NCBI RefSeq assembly: GCF_037023725.1
Contig: NZ_CP146077.1
Span: forward strand, 4,191,001 to 4,255,000
Direction of reading: 5' to 3'
DNA: 64,000 bases
Source of the DNA: Pseudomonas bubulae
Lineage (GTDB): Bacteria; Pseudomonadota; Gammaproteobacteria; Pseudomonadales; Pseudomonadaceae
Below, in pieces: positions 26,602-36,546 of the stretch. The notes beneath the pieces are model-generated. The model made no database searches. It was given only the letters and a program-made list of their open reading frames with translations, and had not been told where the DNA came from. A program made the translations under genes and the position numbers. How positions within the stretch are numbered: the first letter of the stretch is position 1; each line of letters starts with the position of its first letter.

Positions 26602-27807
26602 CTAGAGTGCATATTTATCCAGCTCAAACTTGCCCACTGCCGCCCGGTGTACTTCGTCCGGACCATCCGCCAGGCGCAGCGTGCGCTGCATGGCGTACAT
26701 ATAAGCCAGCGGAAAATCCGCCGAAACCCCTGCCCCGCCATGCATCTGAATGGCCCGGTCAATCACCTTCAAGGCAACGTTGGGCGCGACAACCTTGATC
26801 TGGGCGATTTCACTTCTGGCCACCTTGTTGCCTACCGTGTCCATCATATACGCAGCCTTGAGGGTCAACAGGCGCGCCATGTCGATCTCCATGCGCGAGT
26901 CGGCGATCTTGTCGATATTGGCCCCCAGACGTGCCAGCGGCTTGCCGAACGCGGTACGTGCCAGCGAACGCTTGCACATTAAAGCCAGTGCCCGCTCGGC
27001 CATGCCAATCGAGCGCATGCAGTGGTGAATCCGGCCCGGCCCAAGACGCCCCTGGGCAATTTCAAAGCCCCGGCCTTCACCCAACAAAACGTTTTCATAC
27101 GGCACTCGTACGTTGTCGAACAGCACTTCGGCATGACCATGAGGAGCATCGTCGTAGCCGAATACCGGCAGTGGCCGTACGATTTTCACCCCTGGGGTGT
27201 CTACCGGCACCAGGATCATTGAGTGCTGCTGATGCCGCGGATTTTCAGGGTTGCTCAAGCCCATGAAAATCATGACCTTGCAGCGAGGGTCACAAGCTCC
27301 CGACGTCCACCATTTGCGGCCATTGATCAGCCACTCGTCACCGTCACGCACGGCGCATGCCGTCATATTAGTAGCATCCGACGAGGCGACGTCCGGTTCG
27401 GTCATGGCAAACGCCGAGCGAATGTCACCCCGCAACAGCGGCTCCAACCACTGTTTTTTTTGTGCCTCGCTGGCGTAGCGCACCAGTACTTCCATATTGC
27501 CGGTATCCGGTGCCGAGCAGTTGAAGGGCTCGGAACCCAGCATCGAGCGCCCCATGATTTCTGCCAGCGGCGCGTATTCAAGGTTGGTCAGCCCGGCGCC
27601 CAGTTCGGACTCTGGCAAAAACAGATTCCACAGCCCTTCAGCCCTGGCCTTGAGTTTCAACTCTTCCATGATCGCTGTGGGCTGCCAGCGATCACCTTCA
27701 GCCACCTGCTGATCAAAAATCGCCTCCGCCGGGTAAACATGGGCGTCCATAAACGCTGTCACACGCTCACGCAGTGCCTGAACTTTCGGAGAGTAAGCGA
27801 AATCCAT
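26602..27807 (-). CDS. Acyl-CoA dehydrogenase
   Basis: 401 aa FAD-dependent acyl-CoA dehydrogenase, ACAD10/11-like group. Seen: [11 protein letters not shown]-terminal helix, [19 protein letters not shown]/substrate signature, [13 protein letters not shown], and the C-terminal [44 protein letters not shown], where the catalytic carboxylate is expected. It oxidises an acyl-CoA to the 2-enoyl form, chain length not deducible. It diverges from a LysR gene with 155 bp between and neighbours the leucine-catabolic cluster, so it may be LysR-controlled. Confidence 0.92.
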   Translation of the reverse strand: MDFAYSPKVQALRERVTAFMDAHVYPAEAIFDQQVAEGDRWQPTAIMEELKLKARAEGLWNLFLPESELGAGLTNLEYAPLAEIMGRSMLGSEPFNCSAPDTGNMEVLVRYASEAQKKQWLEPLLRGDIRSAFAMTEPDVASSDATNMTACAVRDGDEWLINGRKWWTSGACDPRCKVMIFMGLSNPENPRHQQHSMILVPVDTPGVKIVRPLPVFGYDDAPHGHAEVLFDNVRVPYENVLLGEGRGFEIAQGRLGPGRIHHCMRSIGMAERALALMCKRSLARTAFGKPLARLGANIDKIADSRMEIDMARLLTLKAAYMMDTVGNKVARSEIAQIKVVAPNVALKVIDRAIQMHGGAGVSADFPLAYMYAMQRTLRLADGPDEVHRAAVGKFELDKYAL

Positions 27808-27941
27808 AAGTGACTACCTTCTACCGGGCTGCTGAAAAGTGATACCCGATGCTAGATTAGCCACCCTTTATTTGCGCCATCTATTAACGACGCGTATTAC
27901 CATTCATAAGCAATATATGATCGGGGCGCGTTTTCCTTTCC

Positions 27942-27949
27942 AACAACAA
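27942..27949 (+). promoter_or_regulatory. AANAANAA motif before the LysR gene
   Basis: AACAACAA, an exact Crc/Hfq catabolite-activity motif, 13 nt upstream of the LysR ATG at 27963. Translation of this regulator may be repressed by Hfq-Crc on preferred carbon sources. Confidence 0.5.
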
Positions 27950-27962
27950 GAGCCAGCGCGTC

Positions 27963-28916
27963 ATGAACCTGAACAAGGTCGATCTCAATCTGTTTATCGT
28001 CTTCGACGCCATCTATACCGAAGCCAACCTGACCCGCGCCGGGCAGATTATCGGCATCACCCAGCCAGCCGTGTCCAATGCCCTGGCGCGATTGCGCGAG
28101 AGCTTCAATGACCCGCTGTTCGTGCGCACCGCCCAGGGCATGGTGCCCACCCCCATGGCACAGAACATCATCAGCCCGGTGCGCAGTGCCCTGGCGCTGT
28201 TGCGTGTTTCGGTGCAGGAAAGCCGCACCTTCAACCCCCTGCAAGCCAACAAGACCTACCGCATCAGCATGACAGACCTGTCAGAAGCGGTGATTTTGCC
28301 GCCGCTATTCCAGCGGCTACGGCGTCAGGCGCCTTCGGTGGTGGTCGAGAGTTTTCTCTCTCATCGGCGTGAGACCACCAGTGATCTGGCTGCCGGGCGT
28401 CTGGATTTTGCGATAGATGCCCCCCTCAATACCGACCCGCAGGTACGCCATGTCAAATTGATGGAAGACCGTTACGTCTGCGCCATGCGCCAGGGCCACC
28501 CATCGGCCGGCAAGGCAACCCTGAGCCTGGATGAATACCTGGCGCTGACCCACATTCATATCTCGACCCGACGCAACGGCCTCGGCGAGGTCGACCTGGC
28601 CCTGGGCAAGATGGGCCTGCAGCGCAAGATCACCCTGCGCTCGCAGCATTACCTGATGGCCTCTAATGTGCTGCAGCAAACCGACATGGCAATGACCGTG
28701 CCCGAGCGTTTTGCCCGCCGCCATGGCCTGCACTTTGTAGCCTTGCCCCTCAATGAACTGCCCAATGTGGAAACCCATTTGTACTGGCACGAAAGTACCG
28801 AGCAAGACCCGGCCAATCGCTGGATGCGCGAGCAACTGATAGAGCTGTGCCAGCAACAACAGAAATTCGAAGCCGCAAGCCTGCTTGACGTATACGTCAA
28901 CCAAGCTTTAGTTTAG
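27963..28916 (+). CDS. LysR-family regulator
   Basis: 317 aa. NodD/LeuO-type N-terminus (MNLNKVDLNLFIVFDAIYTEANLTRAGQIIGITQPAVSNALARLRESFNDPLFVR) and effector domain typical of this subgroup. It diverges from the acyl-CoA dehydrogenase gene and runs 26 nt ahead of liuR on the same strand, so it may be cotranscribed with liuR and regulate the dehydrogenase. Effector unknown. Confidence 0.9.
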   Translation: MNLNKVDLNLFIVFDAIYTEANLTRAGQIIGITQPAVSNALARLRESFNDPLFVRTAQGMVPTPMAQNIISPVRSALALLRVSVQESRTFNPLQANKTYRISMTDLSEAVILPPLFQRLRRQAPSVVVESFLSHRRETTSDLAAGRLDFAIDAPLNTDPQVRHVKLMEDRYVCAMRQGHPSAGKATLSLDEYLALTHIHISTRRNGLGEVDLALGKMGLQRKITLRSQHYLMASNVLQQTDMAMTVPERFARRHGLHFVALPLNELPNVETHLYWHESTEQDPANRWMREQLIELCQQQQKFEAASLLDVYVNQALV

Positions 28917-28942
28917 CAACACGATTTCTCCAGAGCCCGCCC

Positions 28943-29353
28943 ATGAGCAGCCAGACGTACAGTATTTCCGACCTTGCCCGTGAACTTGACATCACCACCC
29001 GTGCCATTCGCTTTTATGAAGAGCAAGGCCTGCTCGCCCCTGAACGACGCGGTCAGGAGCGGGTGTATTCGGCGCGGGACAAAGTCAGCCTGAAACTGAT
29101 TCTGCGCGGCAAGCGCATCGGCTTTTCGCTGGCCGAATGCCGCGAACTGATCGAGCTTTATGACCCCACCAGCGGCAACCAGAAACAGCTCAACAGCATG
29201 CTGGCCAAAATCGCCGAACGCCGCGAGCAGCTTGAGCAGCAGTTGCTGGATATCCAGCAGATGCAGCTGGAGCTCGATACCGCTGAAGAGCGGTGTCTCC
29301 AGGCGCTGGAACAGACCATAAAAAAACAGACGACTAACAGTCCCTCGCTCTGA
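28943..29353 (+). CDS. liuR: MerR-family regulator LiuR
   Basis: 136 aa. N-terminal MerR helix-turn-helix (SISDLARELDITTRAIRFYEEQGLLAPERRGQERVYSARD) and a long C-terminal coiled coil with repeated Gln/Glu/Leu. It matches the LiuR/GnyR group that represses the leucine-isovalerate catabolic genes. It is followed by liuE, and two 16-bp palindromes of LiuR type occur before liuA 3.4 kb downstream. The effector is probably a CoA thioester pathway intermediate. Confidence 0.88.
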   Translation: MSSQTYSISDLARELDITTRAIRFYEEQGLLAPERRGQERVYSARDKVSLKLILRGKRIGFSLAECRELIELYDPTSGNQKQLNSMLAKIAERREQLEQQLLDIQQMQLELDTAEERCLQALEQTIKKQTTNSPSL

Positions 29354-29461
29354 CTGACCGCCTGCGAACTCCAGCACACCCCCATCTGCCCCCTCTCCCT
29401 CCGGGAGAGGGCTGGGGTGAGGGTTGGGCAAGACCCCATTTCAACGGACACGGTGATCCCC

Positions 29462-30358
29462 ATGACACTTCCAACCCATGTGCGGCTGATCGAAGTAGGC
29501 CCGCGCGACGGTCTGCAAAACGAGGCCCAACCCATCAGTGTCGCGGACAAGGTGCAACTGGTTGACGCCCTGACCGACGCCGGATTGGGCTATATCGAAG
29601 CCGGCAGCTTTGTCTCCCCCAAGTGGGTGCCGCAAATGGCCGGTTCGGCTGAAGTCTTCGCACAAATCCGCCGCAAGCCGGGCGTGGTCTACGGTGCGCT
29701 GGCACCGAACCTGCGTGGTTTTGAAGATGCCGTGGCCGCCGGGGTAAAGGAAGTCGCGGTATTTGCCGCCGCATCCGAAGCGTTCTCGCAACGCAATATC
29801 AATTGCTCGATCAGCGAAAGCCTGGCGCGCTTTGTGCCCATTATTGAAGCGGCCAGGCAGCACGGCATCAGCGTACGCGGCTATGTGTCCTGTGTGCTGG
29901 GCTGCCCTTATGAAGGCCAGGTCAGTGCGCAGCAGGTGGCACAGGTAGCGCAGGAGCTGTACGCCATGGGCTGTTACGAGGTGTCACTGGGCGACACCAT
30001 CGGCACCGGTACACCGACAGCCACACGCACCCTGTTTGAGACGGTAGCGGCTTGCGTCCCGCGGGAAAAACTCGCCGGGCATTTCCACGATACCTACGGT
30101 CAGGCGCTGGTAAATATCTACGCCAGCCTGCAGGAAGGCATCGCGGTATTCGACAGCTCCATCGCCGGCCTCGGCGGTTGCCCCTATGCCAAGGGTGCCA
30201 GCGGTAACGTGGCCACGGAAGACGTGCTGTACATGCTCAACGGCATGGGCATCGATACCGGGGTCGACATGGACAAGCTGTTACTGGCCGGCGCGCACAT
30301 CTGCAAGGTGCTGGGTCGTGTTACCGGATCACGGGTGGCAAAGGCCCGCCAGGGCTAA
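29462..30358 (+). CDS. liuE: Hydroxymethylglutaryl-CoA lyase
   Basis: 298 aa from the ATG at 29462; the frame extends upstream to 29417 but the family starts at MTLPTHVRLIEVGPRDGLQNE. It cleaves HMG-CoA to acetoacetate and acetyl-CoA, the last step of leucine degradation. The TIM-barrel HMGL signature is present: EVGPRDGLQNE, catalytic Asp/His motif HFHDTYGQALVN, and SSIAGLGGCPYAKGASGNVATEDV with the active-site Cys. Usually liuE lies within the same operon as liuABCD; here a sigma54 sRNA gene and an acyl-CoA ligase gene separate them. Confidence 0.95.
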   Translation: MTLPTHVRLIEVGPRDGLQNEAQPISVADKVQLVDALTDAGLGYIEAGSFVSPKWVPQMAGSAEVFAQIRRKPGVVYGALAPNLRGFEDAVAAGVKEVAVFAAASEAFSQRNINCSISESLARFVPIIEAARQHGISVRGYVSCVLGCPYEGQVSAQQVAQVAQELYAMGCYEVSLGDTIGTGTPTATRTLFETVAACVPREKLAGHFHDTYGQALVNIYASLQEGIAVFDSSIAGLGGCPYAKGASGNVATEDVLYMLNGMGIDTGVDMDKLLLAGAHICKVLGRVTGSRVAKARQG

Positions 30359-30371
30359 AAAGTGTTCCGGG

Positions 30372-30404
30372 GTGTTACCTCGCCGCCACACAAACGAGTA
30401 ACAC
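30372..30404 (+). promoter_or_regulatory. Inverted repeat upstream of the sigma54 promoter
   Basis: GTGTTAC (30372-30378) and GTAACAC (30398-30404), a perfect 7-bp inverted repeat about 108-140 bp upstream of the transcription start. This is where an enhancer-binding protein such as CbrB would bind for a Crc-family RNA. The outer bases TGTTCC and GGAAACA partly extend the symmetry. Confidence 0.6.
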
Positions 30405-30485
30405 GGAAACAAACCGGCCATGCCCAAGGCCGGTTTTATATTGTCTTATTTTTCAAGTAGTTGATTTATAAGGGTTTTTAAAAGT

Positions 30486-30501
30486 TGGCACGGCTCCTGC
30501 T
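30486..30501 (+). promoter_or_regulatory. Sigma54 (-24/-12) promoter
   Basis: TGGCACG-GCTC-CTGCT; GG at 30487-30488 and GC at 30499-30500 are separated by exactly 10 nt as required for RpoN. One base differs from the consensus TTGCT. Predicted start near 30512. Confidence 0.85.
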
Positions 30502-30511
30502 ATCTCTATGG

Positions 30512-30897
30512 CATAACAAGAATAAAAACCGCAGCAACATAATAAAAACAATACGAAACGACTCTGACATAACAAAAACAACACGGCAGAGACGCAGCTA
30601 ACAGATTTTTTTGGAGAAGGTTTACTTTTCCGAGGCGCCTAAAAACCACCTCGCAACCGGGCAGAGAAGAATAAAACTACCTTCAGGTAGCACCCGCACA
30701 GGTTGGATCACGGGTTTGATAGCCGGTGATAAAAGTGGATCAGCGCTCAAAAAAATACGTTTGCTCTTGACCCCGGATGGGGGTCGCACAAAAACGCAGC
30801 AAAAGGGCGAGTTCCAAAAACAACAATAGACCGCCCTTCAATAATAAAAAAAGAGCACGCAACGACATATTAAAGGGGAGCCTCGGCTCCCCTTTGT
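30512..30897 (+). ncRNA. crcY: CrcY-like small RNA
   Basis: About 386 nt RNA expected from the sigma54 promoter to the terminator at 30872-30895. It contains several AANAANAA-type motifs that would bind Hfq/Crc: AACAAGAA near 30515, AATAAAAA and AACATAATAAAAACAA around 30521-30555, AACAAAAACAACA around 30572-30585, AACAACAATA near 30819, and AATAATAAAAAAA near 30841. Crc-family RNAs (CrcZ, CrcY, CrcX) have just this layout: RpoN/CbrB-driven, 350-410 nt, with five or six such motifs, and they relieve catabolite repression by titrating Hfq-Crc. The position after an HMG-CoA lyase gene recalls crcY of P. putida. The paralogue name is less certain than the family. Confidence 0.85.
30872..30895 (+). 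terminator. Terminator of the CrcY-like RNA
   Basis: AAAGGGGAGCC-TC-GGCTCCCCTTT, an 11-bp stem ending in TTTG. Confidence 0.8.
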
Positions 30898-30935
30898 GCT
30901 ATCTGTGGTTTGATAATTTGCTTAACTGCATACCC

Positions 30936-31024
30936 CCGTGGGAGCGAGCCTGCTCGCGATTCAGGCGGCGCGGTCTGTCTGGCAAATCGCGGTGATGCCA
31001 TCGCGAGCAAGGCCGTTCCCACGG
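30936..31024. repeat. REP/BIME palindrome
   Basis: CCGTGGGAGCGAGCCTGCTC... at the left and ...CGCGAGCAAGGCCGTTCCCACGG at the right (arms in part), about 40 nt apart. It is the same family as 17942-18012 and lies immediately after the acyl-CoA ligase gene on the other strand. Confidence 0.8.
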
Positions 31025-31030
31025 GTTTGG

Positions 31031-32713
31031 TCATTTCTGTTGGCACTCCTGAATACTGATCTCGCGCATTTTGAATTTCTGGATCTTGCCGGTCACGGTC
31101 ATCGGGAATGCATCGACAAACTTGAAAAAACGCGGCGCTTTAAAGTGCGCAATCCGCGACTTGCACCAGGTTTGCAGCTCAAGCTCATTGGCCGTATGAC
31201 CGGGATGAAACTTGATCCAGGCAACGATCTCTTCGCCATATTTGGCGTCAGGAATACCCACAACCTGCACGTCAGCCACTGCCGGGTGGGTAAAAAAGAA
31301 CTCCTCCAGCTCCCGCGGGTAAATATTTTCTCCACCGCGAATAATCATGTCCTTGTTGCGCCCCACAATGCGTACATAGCCCTGCTCATCCATCTGCGCC
31401 AGGTCACCGGTATGCATCCAGCCGTCACCGTCGATGGCATCAGCAGTGGCCTGCGGGTTGTTCCAGTAACCGAGCATCACGCTGTAGCCACGGGTACACA
31501 ACTCGCCAATCTCACCCCGGGCAACGGTGTTGCCCGCAGCATCGATCAACTTGCTCTCAAGTTGTGGCTGGGTACGCCCCACCGTGGTAACCCGCAATTC
31601 CAGTTCATCCGCAGGCCCCGTCTGTATCGATACCGGGCTGGTTTCGGTCATGCCATAGGCGATTTGTACTTCGCCCATATGCATTTCACTGATGACGCGG
31701 CGCATGACCTCGATCGGGCATGTGGCCCCGGCCATAATCCCCGTGCGCAGGCTCGACAGATCAAACGAGGTACGCTGCGGGTGGTCGAGCATGGCGATAA
31801 ACATGGTCGGCACACCGTACAGCCCGGTGGCGCGCTCTTGCGCAACCGCTTGCAGCGTAAGGCCCGGGTCAAAGGCCTCCGCAGGGTAGATCATGGTAGT
31901 GCCATGGGTCACGCAACCCAGATTACCCATCACCATGCCAAAGCAGTGATAAAGCGGCACGGGGATTACCAGACGGTCGCTGGCCGTCAGCCCCAGGCTT
32001 TCGCCTACCATATAGCCATTATTGAGAATATTCTGATGGCTAAGGGTCGCCCCCTTGGGGAAGCCTGTGGTACCGGAGGTGTACTGGATATTGACCGGCT
32101 GGTCGACGTGCAGGCTGGCTTCGCGGCAGCGTAACTGCTCCGGTTCGACCTCGTCAGCCAACATGGCAAGGTGCGACCACGGCAAAAAACCTGCCGGCGG
32201 CTCAGCCGCGAGGCTGATGACCCCACGCAAATCGGCAAAGCGCACACAATCCAGCGCCCCGACCGATTGCTCCGCCAGCTCAGGGATCAACTCCTGGAGC
32301 ATGGCGTGATAGTTGGACGTCTTGAACGCGCCCGCACACACCAACCATTGACACGCCGATTGCTTGAGTACGTATTCGAGTTCCGAGAGCCGGTATGCCG
32401 GGTTGATATTGACCAGAATCACGCCAATCTTGGCGCTGGCAAACTGGCTGATAAACCACTCGGCGCCATTAGGCGCCCACACCCCCAGCCGGTCCCCTGC
32501 CTGCAAACCCAAAGCCAGCAGTGCCCTGGCATGCAGGTCGACCTCCTCGGCCAATTGTGCCCATGTATAACGTTGCTGCTGATGGCGTACCACCAACGCC
32601 TCCCCCTGCGGGTAACGCGCAGCAGTCTGATCAAAAGCCTGGCCTATCGTCATCGCCAGCAGCGGTTTGTCCAGCGCACCCTGGCTGTAACTGGGGACGG
32701 ATTGCAACTTCAT
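31031..32713 (-). CDS. AMP-forming acyl-CoA synthetase
   Basis: 560 aa from the ATG at 32713, preceded by GAGGAG; an upstream in-frame start at 32773 lacks a ribosome site. ANL superfamily adenylation enzyme: P-loop [19 protein letters not shown]5 motif GYGMTE-like ([11 protein letters not shown]), [34 protein letters not shown], and the C-terminal catalytic Lys in [14 protein letters not shown]. It activates a short- or medium-chain fatty acid to its CoA ester, with ATP to AMP. It diverges from liuA over two LiuR palindromes and so is likely part of the LiuR regulon, perhaps activating isovalerate or acetoacetate. Confidence 0.92.
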   Translation of the reverse strand: MKLQSVPSYSQGALDKPLLAMTIGQAFDQTAARYPQGEALVVRHQQQRYTWAQLAEEVDLHARALLALGLQAGDRLGVWAPNGAEWFISQFASAKIGVILVNINPAYRLSELEYVLKQSACQWLVCAGAFKTSNYHAMLQELIPELAEQSVGALDCVRFADLRGVISLAAEPPAGFLPWSHLAMLADEVEPEQLRCREASLHVDQPVNIQYTSGTTGFPKGATLSHQNILNNGYMVGESLGLTASDRLVIPVPLYHCFGMVMGNLGCVTHGTTMIYPAEAFDPGLTLQAVAQERATGLYGVPTMFIAMLDHPQRTSFDLSSLRTGIMAGATCPIEVMRRVISEMHMGEVQIAYGMTETSPVSIQTGPADELELRVTTVGRTQPQLESKLIDAAGNTVARGEIGELCTRGYSVMLGYWNNPQATADAIDGDGWMHTGDLAQMDEQGYVRIVGRNKDMIIRGGENIYPRELEEFFFTHPAVADVQVVGIPDAKYGEEIVAWIKFHPGHTANELELQTWCKSRIAHFKAPRFFKFVDAFPMTVTGKIQKFKMREISIQECQQK

Positions 32714-32802
32714 GGCAACTCCTCTTGTGATTGTTTTGGGAGCATGAGCAAGGCGCGTACTGCACCGGCTCATTTGAAGAACAACAAATACTCTGGCCTA
32801 AG

Positions 32803-32818
32803 TTGACGTTAACGTAAA
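32803..32818. promoter_or_regulatory. LiuR-type operator 1
   Basis: TTGACGTTAACGTAAA, near-perfect palindrome of LiuR type in the divergent promoter. It is 90 bp from the ligase start and 100 bp from liuA. Confidence 0.75.
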
Positions 32819-32844
32819 GGTCGTTGACAGTTAAAGGCGCCAAG

Positions 32845-32860
32845 TTTACGTTAACGTAAA
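32845..32860. promoter_or_regulatory. LiuR-type operator 2
   Basis: TTTACGTTAACGTAAA, a perfect palindrome, 42 bp (four helical turns) from operator 1, allowing cooperative binding on one DNA face; 57 bp before the liuA ATG. Confidence 0.8.
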
Positions 32861-32893
32861 GGTTATCAATGGCGACGCAGTAACCGCCTCCAC

Positions 32894-32901
32894 AAGAACA
32901 A
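32894..32901 (+). promoter_or_regulatory. AANAANAA motif before liuA
   Basis: AAGAACAA, an exact Hfq/Crc motif 16 nt upstream of the liuA start at 32918; suggests catabolite repression of liuABCD. Confidence 0.55.
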
Positions 32902-32917
32902 TGAATATAGGTGCCCC

Positions 32918-34081
32918 ATGAGCTACCCGACCCTGAACTTCGCCCTGGGCGAAACCATCGATATGCTGCGCGATCAGGTCCAGGCATTCGTCGCTGCCGA
33001 ACTGGCGCCACGGGCGGCGCAAATCGACAAGGACAACCTGTTCCCGGCCGACATGTGGCGCAAGTTCGGTGACATGGGGTTGCTCGGCATCACCGTCTCA
33101 GAAGAGTACGGCGGCACCGGCCTGAGCTATCTGGCCCATGTGGTGGCCATGGAAGAAATCAGCCGCGGCTCGGCATCGGTGGCCCTGTCCTACGGCGCCC
33201 ACTCCAATCTGTGCGTCAACCAGATCAACCGCAACGGCACCCACGAACAGAAACTCAAATACCTGCCCAAGCTGATCAGCGGCGAACACGTCGGTGCCCT
33301 GGCCATGAGCGAACCGAACGCCGGTTCCGATGTGGTTTCGATGAAACTGCGCGCCGACAGACGCGGCGACCACTTTGTCCTCAACGGCAGCAAAACCTGG
33401 ATCACCAATGGCCCGGACGCCAGCACCTATGTGATCTATGCCAAGACCGACCTGGAGAAAGGCCCGCACGGAATCAGCGCATTTATCGTTGAGCGTGACT
33501 GGAAAGGCTTCAGCCGCAGTAGCCATTTCGACAAGCTTGGCATGCGCGGTTCCAACACCAGCGAGCTGTTTTTCGACGACGTCGAAGTGCCTCAAGAGAA
33601 CCTGCTGGGCACCCTCAACGCCGGCGTAAAGGTCCTGATGAGCGGCCTGGACTACGAGCGTGTGGTGCTCTCGGGCGGCCCCACCGGGATCATGCAGGCG
33701 TGCATGGACCTGATCGTGCCGTACATTCACGACCGCAAGCAATTCGGCCAGAGCATCGGCGAATTTCAGTTGATCCAGGGCAAGGTGGCTGACATGTACA
33801 CCCAGCTCAATGCCAGCCGTGCCTATCTGTATGCCGTGGCTGCCGCGTGCGAACGTGGCGAAACAACGCGCAAGGATGCAGCCGGCGTGATTTTGTACAG
33901 CGCCGAACGCGCCACGCAAATGGCCCTCGATGCCATTCAGATTCTCGGCGGCAACGGCTACATCAATGAATTCCCTGCCGGGCGCCTCCTGCGCGACGCC
34001 AAACTGTATGAAATCGGCGCTGGTACCAGCGAAATCCGACGCATGCTGATTGGTCGCGAACTCTTCAACGAAACCCGCTAA
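32918..34081 (+). CDS. liuA: Isovaleryl-CoA dehydrogenase
   Basis: 387 aa flavoprotein that oxidises isovaleryl-CoA to 3-methylcrotonyl-CoA in leucine degradation. Seen: [81 protein letters not shown] with the internal Glu typical of isovaleryl-CoA dehydrogenases, and [36 protein letters not shown]. It opens the liuABCD operon; liuB starts 11 nt after its stop. Confidence 0.96.
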   Translation: MSYPTLNFALGETIDMLRDQVQAFVAAELAPRAAQIDKDNLFPADMWRKFGDMGLLGITVSEEYGGTGLSYLAHVVAMEEISRGSASVALSYGAHSNLCVNQINRNGTHEQKLKYLPKLISGEHVGALAMSEPNAGSDVVSMKLRADRRGDHFVLNGSKTWITNGPDASTYVIYAKTDLEKGPHGISAFIVERDWKGFSRSSHFDKLGMRGSNTSELFFDDVEVPQENLLGTLNAGVKVLMSGLDYERVVLSGGPTGIMQACMDLIVPYIHDRKQFGQSIGEFQLIQGKVADMYTQLNASRAYLYAVAAACERGETTRKDAAGVILYSAERATQMALDAIQILGGNGYINEFPAGRLLRDAKLYEIGAGTSEIRRMLIGRELFNETR

Positions 34082-34092
34082 GGAGCGCAGGC

Positions 34093-35700
34093 ATGTCCAT
34101 CTTGCAGACGACAATCAACCCGCGTTCGGCCGAGTTCGGGCTTAACCGCGACGCCATGCTCAAACAGGTCGACGCCTTGCATGCCCTGCTAGCGCAGGTG
34201 CAACAAGGCGGTGGCGCCAAGGCGCAGGAGCGGCATACCTCACGAGGCAAGTTGCTACCTCGCGAACGGATTGACCGCCTTTTGGACAGCGGTTCGCCCT
34301 TCCTTGAATTGAGTCAGTTAGCGGCTTACAACGTGTACGGCGAAGACGTTCCGGCAGCCGGGATCATTGCCGGCATTGGTCGGGTCGAGGGCGTGGAGTG
34401 CATGATTGTCGCCAACGACGCGACGGTCAAAGGCGGTTCGTACTACCCACTGACGGTCAAAAAACACCTGCGGGCGCAAACCATCGCCGAGCAGAACCGC
34501 TTGCCGTGCATTTATCTGGTGGACTCGGGGGGTGCCAACTTGCCGCGCCAGGACGAGGTGTTCCCGGATCGCGAGCACTTTGGACGGATCTTCTTCAACC
34601 AGGCCAACATGAGCGCAGCGGGCATCCCGCAAATTGCCGTGGTCATGGGCTCCTGTACCGCAGGCGGTGCCTATGTACCCGCCATGGCCGACGAAGCCAT
34701 TATGGTGCGTCAACAGGCAACGATTTTTCTCGCTGGCCCGCCGCTGGTAAAGGCCGCCACGGGCGAAGTGGTCAGCGCCGAAGACCTCGGCGGGGCCGAT
34801 GTGCACTGCAAGATTTCCGGGGTGGCCGACCACTATGCCGACAGCGACGAACACGCCCTGGCGCTGGCCCGGCGCAGCGTTGCCAACCTCAACTGGCGCA
34901 AGCTGGGCCAGTTGCAGCAGCGCACACCACAGGTACCGCTGTACGACCGTGATGAGCTGTACGGCATAGTCCCGGCTGATGCCAAGCAGCCTTTTGATGT
35001 ACGCGAAGTGATTGCGCGGCTGGTGGATGGCTCGGTATTCGATGAGTTCAAGGCCCTGTTCGGTACCACGCTGGTGTGCGGCTTTGCCCATTTGCAGGGT
35101 TACCCGGTGGCGATTCTGGCCAACAACGGGATCCTGTTTGCCGAGGCCGCGCAAAAGGGCGCGCACTTTATCGAGCTGGCCTGTCAGCGCGGCATCCCCC
35201 TGGTGTTTTTGCAAAATATCACCGGCTTTATGGTCGGGCAGAAATACGAAGCCGGTGGGATTGCCAAGCACGGTGCCAAATTGGTCACCGCCGTTGCGTG
35301 CGCCAGGGTGCCCAAATTCACCGTGATCATTGGCGGCAGCTTTGGCGCCGGCAACTACGGAATGTGCGGCCGCGCCTACGATCCACGCTTCTTGTGGATG
35401 TGGCCAAATGCCCGAATCGGCGTGATGGGTGCGGAGCAAGCCGCGGGTGTGCTGGTGCAGGTCAAGCGCGAACAGGCCGAGCGCAATGGCGTCGGGTTTA
35501 CAGCCCGGGAAGAGGCCGAGATCAAGCAGCCGATCCTCGACCAGTACGAGCATCAAGGCCACCCCTACTACTCCAGCGCGCGCTTGTGGGATGACGGCGT
35601 GATCGATCCGGCGCAAACCCGAGTGGTTTTGGCCCTTGGCCTGTCGGCGGCCTTGAACGCCCCTGTCGAAGCCACCCGTTTCGGTGTGTTCCGGATGTAA
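34093..35700 (+). CDS. liuB: Methylcrotonyl-CoA carboxylase, carboxyltransferase subunit
   Basis: 535 aa beta subunit that transfers CO2 from carboxybiotin to 3-methylcrotonyl-CoA. The acetyl-CoA carboxylase carboxyltransferase fold is seen in both halves: [45 protein letters not shown], and [65 protein letters not shown] precedes the ATG. It partners with LiuD in an alpha6beta6 enzyme; liuC separates the two genes. Confidence 0.97.
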   Translation: MSILQTTINPRSAEFGLNRDAMLKQVDALHALLAQVQQGGGAKAQERHTSRGKLLPRERIDRLLDSGSPFLELSQLAAYNVYGEDVPAAGIIAGIGRVEGVECMIVANDATVKGGSYYPLTVKKHLRAQTIAEQNRLPCIYLVDSGGANLPRQDEVFPDREHFGRIFFNQANMSAAGIPQIAVVMGSCTAGGAYVPAMADEAIMVRQQATIFLAGPPLVKAATGEVVSAEDLGGADVHCKISGVADHYADSDEHALALARRSVANLNWRKLGQLQQRTPQVPLYDRDELYGIVPADAKQPFDVREVIARLVDGSVFDEFKALFGTTLVCGFAHLQGYPVAILANNGILFAEAAQKGAHFIELACQRGIPLVFLQNITGFMVGQKYEAGGIAKHGAKLVTAVACARVPKFTVIIGGSFGAGNYGMCGRAYDPRFLWMWPNARIGVMGAEQAAGVLVQVKREQAERNGVGFTAREEAEIKQPILDQYEHQGHPYYSSARLWDDGVIDPAQTRVVLALGLSAALNAPVEATRFGVFRM

Positions 35701-35727
35701 CCCCACAGCCTTTCAGGACTGACAAAC

Positions 35728-36546
35728 ATGATGGATTTCAACACCCTCGAACTGCACACCGATCCCCGGGGCTTTGCCACCCTGTGGTTGAGCCGCGAGC
35801 AGAAGAACAATGCATTCAATGCCGAGATGATTCGTGAGCTGATTCTGGCGCTGGAGGCCGTACAAGCCGACCCTGCCCTGCGTTTTCTGGTGCTGCGCGG
35901 GCGCGGCAAGCATTTCAGCGCCGGTGCCGATCTGGCCTGGATGCAGCAATCGGCCGAACTGGACTACCACACCAACCTTGACGACGCCCGCCACCTGGCC
36001 GAGCTGATGTACAACCTGGCCAAGCTGAAAATGCCCACCCTGGCCGTGGTCCAGGGCGCGGCCTATGGTGGTGCGCTGGGCCTGATCAGTGCCTGCGACA
36101 TGGCTATCGGCGCCGAAGACGCGCAGTTCTGTCTGTCGGAAGTGCGTATCGGCCTGGCACCTGCGGTGATCAGCCCCTTCGTGGTGCAGGCCATCGGTGA
36201 GCGCGCTGCCCGGCGCTACGCCTTGACGGCTGAACGCTTCAGCGGCGAACGTGCCCGGGAACTGGGCTTGCTATCGGAGTGCTACCCGCTCGCCGAGCTT
36301 GAACAGCACATCGACCTCTGGATTGACAACCTGCTGCTCAACAGCCCCCAGGCCATGCGCTCATGCAAGGACCTGTTGCGGGAAGTCAGCCACGGAGCAC
36401 CGACCCTGGCTATTCGCCGTTACTGCGAAAACGCCATAGCTCGCATCCGCGTCAGCCCCGAAGGCCAGGAGGGCTTGCGCGCCTTTCTGCAAAAACGTGC
36501 CCCCAGCTGGCAAGCCGATCCATCGACCCTGGAGCCGCGTTCATGA
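35728..36546 (+). CDS. liuC: Methylglutaconyl-CoA hydratase
   Basis: 272 aa crotonase-fold enzyme that hydrates 3-methylglutaconyl-CoA to HMG-CoA. Seen: WLSREQKNNAFNAEMIRELI, oxyanion-hole GKHFSAGADLAWMQ and VQGAAYGGALGLISACDMAIG, and catalytic FCLSEVRIGLAPAVISPFV. Two adjacent ATGs (35728, 35731) are possible starts. It lies 27 nt after liuB and its stop overlaps the liuD start (ATGA), indicating coupling. Confidence 0.95.
   Translation: MMDFNTLELHTDPRGFATLWLSREQKNNAFNAEMIRELILALEAVQADPALRFLVLRGRGKHFSAGADLAWMQQSAELDYHTNLDDARHLAELMYNLAKLKMPTLAVVQGAAYGGALGLISACDMAIGAEDAQFCLSEVRIGLAPAVISPFVVQAIGERAARRYALTAERFSGERARELGLLSECYPLAELEQHIDLWIDNLLLNSPQAMRSCKDLLREVSHGAPTLAIRRYCENAIARIRVSPEGQEGLRAFLQKRAPSWQADPSTLEPRS

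Noticed and set aside
29390..29424. CCCTCTCCCTCCGGGAGAGGG hairpin as liuR terminator
   Set aside because: A perfect stem but no T-run follows, and it resembles a common dispersed repeat; termination not claimed.
30611..30829. 72-codon ORF
   Set aside because: It lies wholly within the CrcY-like RNA, has low-complexity composition and no family resemblance; considered non-coding.
34318..35706. 462-codon ORF opposite liuB
   Set aside because: Antisense shadow of the certain liuB gene, His/Gly-rich composition typical of such shadows.
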